Assembly: GCA_943736015.1 (NCBI GenBank)
Contig: OX031059.1
Coordinates: 58,291,159 to 58,355,158, forward strand
Reading direction: 5' to 3'
DNA: 64,000 bases
From: Tridacna crocea
Lineage: Eukaryota > Mollusca > Bivalvia > Cardiida > Cardiidae
Shown here: one piece after another, positions 56,313 through 64,000 of the stretch
Layout: each line of letters starts with the position of its first letter
Numbering within the stretch: position 1 is the first letter of the stretch
Program-made: the position numbers and the translations under genes
Notes under the pieces: generated by a model
What the model saw: only the letters and a program-made list of their open reading frames with translations
The model's database searches: none
Told to the model about the DNA's origin: nothing

Positions 56313-57457
56313 CATCCGAATATTTCCGGTTCATAACTTCTACAATTGTGAATGGATTTCAAAATAATTTGGCACAAGTGACCTCCCGTCACGAATAAAT
56401 GTGCCATTTGAAATATCTGTTGAAGTAGGTTGAAGATCAAGGTCACATTGAAGGCCAATTTTTCGTCCGAACCATAACTCCTTCCTTTTTGGATAGATTC
56501 CGTTACAAATTAGCATAATGCATTGTTCTCCATCATGAGCAGAAGTTCCCTTTGAAACATTTATTCAGGTCCAGGGTCTAGGTCAAGCTTGAGAGTCAAG
56601 TGTTCGCGGGCTTGACACAAGTTGTCCTTGGACAACGATTATGATTTAGGATTAACGTCTTTTTATATTATGTAGATATAAGTATCGAAGCTCAAGTCAC
56701 TGTGACTTGTCCGTAAAATAGGCAAGTAAAATAGGTAAACCAAGCCTAATCGTTTTCCCAAAACAATCCAGCCTTTTCACAGTATTTTATTGAGAAAATA
56801 TTTTGGCTAAAAGAGAATTTGCTTGTAATAAGCAATTCCTCCAAATTTCCCCCAAATCTTACTTTTCAATATACACGAAGAACTACTTTGGATTTTCATC
56901 TACAACTTCCTTCAAATATGACCAGTTAGAAATTTCATCGACTTGTGGAAGGTAGAGACAACATGACTAACTGCCATATCACTCCAATCTTTATTATTCA
57001 TTACATTTTACATTGATATCTATCTTACATGTATTTTCATTGAAATCAATAAAAATAAATACATGTATGTTCTTGCGTCATAAATGTAAAAAATAACGTC
57101 ATTCAGGACTACAAGACATCACATGTCTCAGAAAATTTAGATAATCAAAGTTGGTATTGCACCGATTGAATAGTTCAATTTTGACTTGGGATTGCATGTT
57201 TACAAGCACGACAAATTACTAAGTATTCTAAGCCATTATCAAGCACCCCATAACTGTGAGCACATGCCTAGCTCTGGCTTAATTAGTTTCTGGCTGGTGC
57301 TTTCTAGTATCAGTTAAAAGAAAGAATTCCAGGGGCTTAGTGGAATCCGCCTGTATCTCTGTCCGTCTACCTATTTGTATTAATTAAAATTGACCTCTTG
57401 TGTTCTTTTGTATCCTCAATTTCCTGGCCTTCAGTACTATCAGTACTTTGATTTTGT
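56313..57457. other. Non-coding, with a fragment of mollusc-style tandem repeat
   Basis: 56320-56600 carries words like GTTCATAACTTC, AGATCAAGGTCACATTGAAG and CGTCCGAACCATAACTCCTT, similar in style to the array at 43150-44130. 56790-56850 has a worn hairpin of the palindromic MITE type. Otherwise no feature. Confidence 0.45.
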
Positions 57458-57846
57458 CATTACCACTGACCTAATAAAAGGCGTAACCTAATAAACTTAG
57501 CTTTATCCGGCAGTTGTGTATTCCTACGCGCTATATACGGTTAATATCTATAACGCTCGTTCTTGCACTCCGGATCATTCACATTCATGTATGGTGAGAG
57601 TAACGTACGACAACTCTGCTCGGAGATTGTCTATAACGTTGTGTTGACATTTGCACATATGTGTCACAAAACTCGTCACCGCTAAAATGCGATTATTAAT
57701 AAATCAAACTACATATAGAATATTGGCCCGTGTTATGTTTATCACTTTTTCTTATGTATATCGACTAAATCTAGGGTACTTCAGCGGAATGCTGGAGAAA
57801 TCGGCCCCTGGAGCAATCGTCCCCAAACTGCTTGGCCCGTGTTATC
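57458..57846 (+). repeat. 0.39-kb direct repeat, copy 2
   Basis: Matches 51447-51840 with few changes, including ATTCCTACGCGCTATATACG, CACTCCGGATCATTCACATT and TACTTCAGCGGAATGCTGGA. It has a 12-bp insert near 57478 and lacks the GAAATCGTCCCC array after GGCCCGTGTTAT. Confidence 0.85.
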
Positions 57847-58501
57847 ACGCATTCTCAATAAATAGGTGCCATTTGTACTTTTTGTTGTCGTCGAAGATTT
57901 TCAGGATAACATACAATCGGAATGTTTGAATTATTTTGGTTAACGATAGAGGGACAATTGGTGACTTTAACGATACACTTGTGCTATCTCAGCAATAAAA
58001 GCTGTGTTATCGATGCTAGCCATAATATGCTTATTTGTAAGGTTCCTAACTGTCGCCGAGCGGAATTATATGTTGAAAACTGAATTCTTTAAAAAAGTCC
58101 GAGAGTAGATAAACATTTGAGTGGAAATATTTCAGCACGGTTATACAACGCATTTAAAAAAGTATCATTTTTATGTTCCATTAGTTTTACATACGTATAT
58201 CAGGATTTCGAACTTGTCGCCGAAAGCATTAAATTCAACGTACATCAACGCAAATACGGAATAAGAATGCAACGGAATGACAAAATCTTGTGAAAACATT
58301 TTGTTTTATGCTCAGAATTACGAAATTAACCATAAAATACTTTGTAAGGTTATCGGAAAAATGATATCTACATCAAGACAGATTAACCTTCATTTTTCAG
58401 GCCGAAGGTTTAAGGCAGTAAGGTATGTTACTCATCATTCTGCCAATTTCATACCACTAATTACCGTAACGTTTTATCAGCCTTAAACGTTTTTAAGTAA
58501 G
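57847..58501. other. Non-coding, no recognisable feature
   Basis: Spacer between the direct repeat and the left end of the pogo-like element. No motif. Confidence 0.45.
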
Positions 58502-58903
58502 TAGGGGCAATCCGGGTAAGTACAGACGGACGGGTAAGTACGGACGGCAATGGTTTTCCATTAATAAAACAGGATTTTATCGGAGCTTTGTTTGATACAG
58601 CGGTACTTTCATTTCAAATACTTCGCGTACTTTGTATTTAGTAACCGTAACTCTGTATATAAATGTGAATATTGAAATTGACATGCGCACAAATAACTAA
58701 CCCATTCTTCCTCTTCCGCAAACAAAAAACTTTAAAAAGCGGGAACTTTTGAACAGTTCAAATTAAATTAAAAAATCAGGTATCATAGATTTGTTTTTCT
58801 CTTCGTGTCTGGCTAAAAAGCTGCATGAAATGTTAATTATCTTGCTGTTATTGAATGTGTACTTAAAAACTGCAGGATATTAAAATATTTACAAAAAAAC
58901 AAA

Positions 58904-58954
58904 GTGTCCGTACTTCCCGTACTAGATTTATGGGCCATAAAAGTACGGACACTT
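58904..58954. promoter_or_regulatory. Inverted pair of subterminal motifs in the pogo-like element
   Basis: GTGTCCGTACTTCCCG on + at 58904 and AAGTACGGACACTT at 58941, about 25 bp apart. The same GTCCGTACTT word is in the terminal repeats, so this may be an internal transposase-binding site. Confidence 0.5.
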
Positions 58955-59194
58955 CACATTTGAAATTATTAAGTCCGCAAAGTTTGTGATTTTGATGAGT
59001 TTAATTAATCATTTATAAGTGATTACAGCTTAATAATGTGCGTATCTATATTCCGATTCATTTCCATTATCACCATTATCAGTAAAATGTCATTATGAAC
59101 ATCATCATCATCTACGTCACATTTTACACGGTCACACCCTCTGAAAAAAGGTCGGGGAACATAAATGAATCATTTATTTCTCTGTGTTACTTTG

Positions 59195-59705
59195 GCTGTC
59201 TCTGTCGCCGCTGTCTGTCCGCGTTGCTGTCTGTCTTTTTTAGCTGGGTCTATCTGCATCACTGTCTGTCTGTGTCGTTGCCTATCCGTACGCGTTGCTG
59301 TCTGTCTGTTATAGCTGGGTCTACCTGCATCACTGTCTGTGTCGTTGTCTGTCCGTCCGTGTTGCTATCTATCTGTTATAGCTGGGTCTATCTGCATCAA
59401 TGTCTGTCTGTATCGCTGTCTGTCCGTCCGTGTTGCTGTCTGTCTCTTATAGCTGGATCTATCTGCATAACTTTCTGTCTGTGTCGCTGTCTGTCCGTCA
59501 GTGTTGCTGTCTGTCTGTTAAAGCAGGGTCTATCTGCATCACTATCTGTCTGTGTCGCTGTCTGTCCGTGTTGCTGTCTGTCTGTTATAGCTGGGTCTAT
59601 CTGCATCACTGTCTATGTCGCTGTCTGTCCGTCCGTGTTGCTGTCTGTCTGTTATAGCTGGGTCTATCTGCGTCACTGTCTGTCTGTTTCGCTGTCTGTG
59701 TGTCC
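59195..59705 (+). repeat. Minisatellite, 67-73 bp unit, seven copies
   Basis: TAGCTGGGTCTATCTGCATC recurs near 59240, 59311, 59379, 59451, 59523, 59590 and 59658. Between these are CTGTCTGTCTGT runs with CCGTCCGTGTTGCTG. Unit length varies by about 4 bp, consistent with slippage of the CTGT tetramer. Cys/Leu/Ser-rich open frames on both strands are by-products of the repeat. Confidence 0.92.
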
Positions 59706-60068
59706 GTGTTGCTGGATGTCTGCATCAGAATCTCTATTGCTGTCTTTCTGTCTGTATGTCTGGCTATGTTGCTATTAATAGTTATATGTCTGTTGCTGTC
59801 CATCCTCCTGCATCCATGTCCGTCTGTCTCGCTGTCTTTTAGCCGTTATTTGTCTAAGTCACTGTATGTCTATAGTGCTATCTGTCTATTTGTTTGTGTC
59901 TCTTTCTGTTTGTCGCGTTTATCTATATGTGGTCTATCTACCGATCCATCTGTCAGTTGTATTCGTACGTTCATCATTCTCACTTCATCACATGCAATTG
60001 CAGCATCAAATTAACATAATTATTATCAACATCATCATCATCATCATCATCATCACAATATTTTCAGA

Positions 60069-61760
60069 ATGCCAAAAAAATGGGTTTATACTAAAGGAGG
60101 AAAAACCCAGAACTACACTACAGAGGATTTAGAAAATGCAGTTAAAGCTGTCCAAGAAAACTCCATATCTATTAGAAAGGCTTCATCTCACTTTGGCGTT
60201 CCAAAGAGTACAATCGGTGACAGAATTAGTGGGAAGCACGAATTACATGTACGGAATGGAAGGCCTCCGCACATTCCCGATAAAATAGAGCAAAAGATTG
60301 TGGACGCAGTGAAAATGGCGGCGAGGAGGGGAATAGGTTTGACGAGAAAGCAGATATTAGCAAAGACTAGCACCCTGTGCACACGAATGAAGATTTCATC
60401 CTCATACACAACATTTAAGGCCGGTAAAGATTGGTGGAAGGGGGTCAGGAGGAGGCATCCCGACCTTGTTATGAGAAAGCCGGAAAAACTTGCATCAACA
60501 CGTGCTAGAATGATGAACAGAGAGGTGATCAACAAGTATTTTAATGATTTGAGAACCATTGTAGATGGATTAAACATACAGGACAAACCCCATTTGACAT
60601 GGAACTGTGATGAGATGGGAAAAAACTTCGAGCATGACCCTGTTAGGATTGTTGCTGAAAAGGGTGTCAAAACATGTTTGAATAAAACTTCCTCAAAATC
60701 CAATAACATGACCATAATGGCTTGTGTGAATGCCTCGGGTAGGAGAATGCCCCCAATGTTCATTACAAAAGGAAAGACTTCAAGGTCTCTGCATGGGTTT
60801 AACACATCAAGTGCGCCTGTAGGAACGCGTTGGTGCTACCAACAAAATGGTTGGATTGATGATGGTATTGGAGAGAAGTGGTTTACGGAAGTCTTTTTAG
60901 AATATTGCGGTGCCGAGAGACCCCAACTACTTATACTTGATGGACACTCATCACATGAAAGTCTTGGTATCTTAATGAAGGCAATGGAAGAGAACATCCA
61001 CATCCTAGCGCTTCCGCCTCATACTACTCATACTCTACAACCCCTAGACAAGGCTGTTTTTGGTCCCCTCAATCATGCCTACAACGAGGTCTGTTCAGCT
61101 TATTTACAGGAAAACGCACTGCACCAGATAAATAAATGGACTTTTCCGGCCCTTTTTCGACAAGCTTGGGACAAAGCTGTAACTGGCGCCAACATTCGCA
61201 GTGGTTTTCGGTCATGTGGAATTTATCCTTTGGATAGCAGTGTTATTCCAGACAAACTGTTTGGCCCAAGTCAACTTACTGATAAGCCTGTAAATGTAGA
61301 GAACCATCCAGACAACCTACCTACAACAGAGCTTTATGATAAATCTACTGTTGTTAACCATGTATCTTCAGCATCGTTGTCAGATAACATGCTTGTTGCT
61401 TCTCCATTCTCATTGCCCGTTACTTCGCCTGTCATGACAGCTGTTAGCAATTCTATGGATCCATTTCTCCATGCCGGAGACAGTATGGACGACTCTCTTG
61501 AGGATGTGCATAATGGTGCCTCAGTTAGTGATGTTGTCACGGAAGTTGATATTCAAACGACGCCTGATGTTCTGGACATCAGTGATCCTTTCCAGCTGTT
61601 TGAACTTATTTCCGATGGTAGTGTCGTTGTTCAGCCGGTTTTTGAAGAAAACAGAAATGAACTGGTGATAAAAAACAACACTTCATCCCCATTTGATTCT
61701 TCAGTCGCAAAGGAAAATAACACGGGGAAAGATGAAAGTATCGATTCGAAAGTCGAATAA
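60069..61760 (+). CDS. Pogo/Tigger-type DDE transposase
   Basis: 563 codons; cuts and reinserts the element at TA sites. An N-terminal psq-type helix-turn-helix spans about 12-58 (AVKAVQENSISIRKASSHFG then VPKSTIGDRISG). A CENP-B-like second DNA-binding region spans about 75-150 (IVDAVKMAARRGIGLTRKQI, KDWWKGVRRRHPDL). The DDE_1 catalytic core shows TWNCDEMGKNF (D about 181), LLILDGHSSHES (D about 291) and TLQPLDKAVFGPLN (D about 327), so DD35D. About 400-563 is an acidic, Ser-rich linker. ATG 60069 follows a possible acceptor TATTTTCAG. The frame stops at TAA 61758-61760 but stays open in the same frame for 67 further codons of lysine-rich sequence, so the stop is probably a recent nonsense change. 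All three catalytic aspartates are present. Confidence 0.93.
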   Translation: MPKKWVYTKGGKTQNYTTEDLENAVKAVQENSISIRKASSHFGVPKSTIGDRISGKHELHVRNGRPPHIPDKIEQKIVDAVKMAARRGIGLTRKQILAKTSTLCTRMKISSSYTTFKAGKDWWKGVRRRHPDLVMRKPEKLASTRARMMNREVINKYFNDLRTIVDGLNIQDKPHLTWNCDEMGKNFEHDPVRIVAEKGVKTCLNKTSSKSNNMTIMACVNASGRRMPPMFITKGKTSRSLHGFNTSSAPVGTRWCYQQNGWIDDGIGEKWFTEVFLEYCGAERPQLLILDGHSSHESLGILMKAMEENIHILALPPHTTHTLQPLDKAVFGPLNHAYNEVCSAYLQENALHQINKWTFPALFRQAWDKAVTGANIRSGFRSCGIYPLDSSVIPDKLFGPSQLTDKPVNVENHPDNLPTTELYDKSTVVNHVSSASLSDNMLVASPFSLPVTSPVMTAVSNSMDPFLHAGDSMDDSLEDVHNGASVSDVVTEVDIQTTPDVLDISDPFQLFELISDGSVVVQPVFEENRNELVIKNNTSSPFDSSVAKENNTGKDESIDSKVE

Positions 61761-61964
61761 TTTTTCATACCTCCTGTTGCAAAGTTTCCTACAAAGAGTA
61801 AATCAAGTAAATCCATTACTCATCATCGGCTTCTTACTAGCGAGGATGTTATTAAAGAAAAACTCAAGATTGAGACTTTAAAAGCCGAAAAGGAAAAGAA
61901 GAAACAAGCCAGAGCAGACACAAAAACAAAGCTTAGTAAACGAGTTAAAACTGAGAAATCCTAA
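61761..61964 (+). pseudogene. Severed C-terminal tail of the pogo-like transposase
   Basis: Directly in frame after the TAA at 61758. It reads FFIPPVAKFPTKSKSSKSIT, LTSEDVIKEKLKIETLK, then a lysine-rich helix (KAEKEKKKQARADTKTKLSK) and stops at TAA 61962-61964. Many pogo/Tigger transposases end in such a basic helical tail, so this is likely the original C-terminus, now unreachable unless the stop is read through or spliced out. Confidence 0.75.
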
Positions 61965-62988
61965 AACTGACTTGCACTACCTGTATTGTATATATATCAA
62001 ATGTCAAAAATATTCGAATTTGTTCTTTTTTTTTTAACCTGTTGGACGACCAATCCTATGTTAAATCCATTACCACATAACCCTTTGTATTTACTCCACT
62101 GAAGAATGGAATTAACGTAGTGGACCCGTAATAGAAAACAGCTATTTCCACTATAACATTATCCTACAAAAATTGCTAAGATTAAACATGAGTATAATTG
62201 TACTACTTTCACCGATCCACTTTTTCCGTTTTGTCTTTCCTAGAATTATCATTTATAAATCTAAAACCACTAATATTCTCATTACAAACGGATATGATAA
62301 TTACCTCCCTTTTCTGTAAACTAACAAAAGTATCAAAAAATAATTTCAAGATAGACATCAAAGGAATTCCTGGGCGGTTAAAAATGTGCAAAAGTATTAT
62401 ATTTGTATAAATCTGTCTTTATCAACCGACAAGAAATTTGTGCCATGCTGCACTAGAATTATTACGGTTCCACAACCTTAAAGAATACTTTGAGAGAATA
62501 GGAGAAATCGTTTATAACAAGCAATTTCTCCTATTCCCACAAGTTTTTAGGGCATATGCACTGTATATTGCACTATTTATGTATGTATATATTTATTATT
62601 ATTATCATTTTTAAAGTTATAGATCTATGATATTTGAAGCGTGATCTGCGACTTTTACGTTGGGCTAGCCTGAAATTTTGTCGTCTGGTAAGGGTTAAAC
62701 ACCTGAAAAAATAATGATAAGAATACTAATAATAATGTGGAAAAAATTAGAAATGTGTATGATACGGTATATTCTCCACTTTCCGCAATATTTTCAAAAT
62801 TCTCTTGTTCAAATCCTGTCATAATTATGTTGTCACATGCATATCGTCTGTGAATGACCAAAGCATCGTAACTACAGCCTATTCAAGCTGTATATACGAT
62901 ATTTTAGTCTCTCACCAACTATATGTTTGTTTTGTTTGGTTTTCAAAGCTTAAAAATGTTGAATAAGCATTTTTGTAATTATGACCAG
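61965..62988. mobile_element. Inter-gene part of the pogo-like element with a worn palindromic MITE
   Basis: 62480-62698 is a worn palindromic TTAA-type MITE (GGAGAAATCGTTTATAACAA hairpin, GTCGTCTGGTAAGGGTTAA at the right). A second, more worn relative covers about 62700-62800. No coding exon is recognised here, although the HIRAN-like frame needs an upstream exon or start. Confidence 0.55.
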
Positions 62989-63374
62989 GTATCAAGAAAC
63001 TTATCATATACTCCGTCCAAGCTGCTGGAATGCATCATCATGGGAACAGATCTCTAACTATTGGCGAAGGTTACATTGCCACACACAAGCCAGAGAATGC
63101 CTACGATGTTAATGCTATAGCAATTTCTGAAAGAGAGCAAGTATCATCGCCTGCAGCATACTTAAGGAGAATTGATGCAGCAATTATAGCAAAGATATTT
63201 CGTGCAAATCTAGTGCACGACAAAATGCTGCTTAAACCAAAATTCGAACCTACATACAGACCGAGGATCGGACCCACTCAAACATGCAACGTAGGGTTTT
63301 ATTGCAAGCCTGATAATATAGAGGCCGTGTTGGAGATTTTAAATAACTCTCACTTACAGTTCAAAGTTTTGTAG
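62989..63374 (+). CDS. HIRAN-like domain protein, exon within the pogo-like element
   Basis: The frame is open from 62985 to TAG 63372-63374. The first ATG is 63030 (114 codons), but the domain begins upstream (KKLIIYSVQAAGMHHHG), and a possible acceptor TATGACCAG precedes 62989. The pattern YSVQAAGMHHHGN, GEGYIATHKPENAYDVNAIA and AYLRRIDAAIIAKIF follows the HIRAN fold signature (V-x-G-x-x, then GE, then EP-x-N-x-YD-x-NAI-x-V, then GYL-x-R). HIRAN binds DNA 3' ends or stalled forks in HLTF/Rad5 and is also found alone in bacteria and phages. The remaining 45 residues (FEPTYRPRIGP onward) are not recognised. It lies 3' of the transposase, same strand, inside the terminal repeats. It could be spliced to an upstream exon or to the transposase. 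Confidence 0.6.
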
Positions 63375-63451
63375 ATTAAGAGTGTTAATGTTCAGTGTTC
63401 TATAATAATGAATAAAACAGACTTGAAAAACATTTTTTAAAAATATTTTAC

Positions 63452-63536
63452 TGTCCGTACTTTCCCTATCAAATAATAGTGTCCAAACTTTCCCATTTTT
63501 CTGTCCGAACTTTCCCAACTATGTCCCTACTATCCC
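63452..63536 (+). promoter_or_regulatory. Cluster of four subterminal GTCCGTACTTTCCC motifs
   Basis: TGTCCGTACTTTCCC (63452), TGTCCAAACTTTCCC (63480), TGTCCGAACTTTCCC (63502) and TGTCCCTACTATCCC (63522), spaced 20-28 bp and all in one orientation, the same as in the right terminal repeat (63709). Candidate multiple transposase-binding sites. Confidence 0.65.
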
Positions 63537-63736
63537 TGTTCTAGACTGCTACAAAAAATAAGCATAAGCAATGTTTCGGACAATTTTTCTTGAAGCAGTT
63601 CAGGGTAAAGTCCGTGGGAACTGGATGATCGAATGAAGTTCATTTCCTTTATTAAAATGCTGTATAAACGGAAGCAATCATGATTATCCAAAGTTCGGCT
63701 TGTAAAAATTGTCCGTACTTACCCGGATTACCCCTA

Positions 63737-64000
63737 TTGAAAAAACCCTAGAAAGGAGTGTTGGATTCCTGCAGTAGTCATGGAATGTAAAGTTAGATGC
63801 ATTTTGTAAGGTTCGTTTTGTAAGGTTAGTTATCAGATATCTACTGGTCTTTATAATTAACACTTTTCTTATACCATGTGCTTAATGACGTCATTTCATA
63901 AAAGTTTTGACGTAATGCAATGATGCGGGCGTTCATCCGCCATATTTTCGCTGTTGTTTTGGAGTAAAACAGAATTTTTTTTGAGACGAAGGGGTCAAGG
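63737..64000. other. Non-coding, no recognisable feature
   Basis: Flank of the pogo-like element to the window end. TTGACGTAATGCAATG and GACGTCAT words near 63888-63920 could belong to a promoter beyond the window, but nothing confirms this. Confidence 0.35.

Larger units (their letters stand above)
58504..63734 (+). mobile_element. Pogo/Tigger-like DNA transposon carrying a second HIRAN-like gene
   Basis: Left end GGGGCAATCCGGGTAAGTAC and right end the inverse of GGGGTAATCCGGGTAAGTAC, with TA on both sides (58502-58503, 63735-63736), as expected for the Tc1/mariner/pogo group. A motif GTCCGTACTT(A/T)CCC occurs at the tips, as an inverted pair at 58904-58954 and as a cluster at 63452-63536. 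Cargo in order: minisatellite (59195-59705), transposase (60069-61760, tail to 61964), a worn palindromic MITE (62480-62698) and a HIRAN-like frame (62989-63374). Total 5.2 kb. Confidence 0.88.

Noticed and set aside
59095-59842. Long Cys/Ser/Leu-rich open frames on both strands (up to 227 codons)
   Set aside because: They are translations of the CTGT minisatellite; all frames stay open because the tetramer avoids stops.
60188-60805. 205-codon minus-strand frame
   Set aside because: Opposite strand of the transposase coding region; no motif.

Overview
The window looks like a transposon-dense, AT-rich stretch of animal nuclear genome, most likely from a marine bivalve mollusc. Support for this comes from tRNA-derived SINEs whose central and 3' parts resemble bivalve SINE families, a BEL/Pao retrotransposon, many short inverted-repeat (MITE) elements of kinds common in metazoans, and no bacterial-style gene layout. 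The bivalve assignment is inference from repeat style. No host gene is recognised with confidence; one small spliced gene candidate lies at 37.3-39.4 kb.

Layout. 1-2.5 kb: decayed L1/Tx1-type LINE on + (reverse transcriptase motifs and C-terminal zinc-binding motif, several frameshifts). 7.2-9.7 kb: a cluster of MITEs, two sharing one CAG target site, followed by an internally deleted LINE on - that keeps only an endonuclease domain and the 3' end. 10.5-15.9 kb: MITEs, a LINE tail, and two hammerhead-ribozyme-like motifs. 16.1-18.5 kb: broken hAT-family transposase. 21.9-28.9 kb: a near-intact BEL/Pao element with 529-bp LTRs differing at 4 positions and a 5-bp target duplication, inserted into an older palindromic MITE. 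29.1-33.4 kb: SINE, MULE-like MITE with 9-bp duplication, and a 2.4-kb Harbinger-like element keeping a HARBI1-like first exon. 34.9-36.3 kb: a TA-flanked non-autonomous element and a SINE with perfect 12-bp duplication. 36.5-44.1 kb: a dense cluster of one palindromic MITE family and two tandem arrays (about 156 and 162 bp units). 46.4-48.9 and 52.0-55.8 kb: two large fold-back elements. 58.5-63.7 kb: a complete pogo/Tigger-like element with TA duplication, matching termini, a nearly full transposase and a second reading frame with a HIRAN-like domain.

Recurring theme. One MITE family with TTAA-like ends and a near-perfect 49-bp central palindrome occurs at least 15 times. It has been split by the BEL element and by a satellite array, and copies lie inside the pogo and fold-back elements, so it gives a relative insertion chronology. 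The pogo element is the best candidate for something new: transposase, candidate transposase-binding repeats near both ends, and a HIRAN-like passenger in one 5.2-kb unit.
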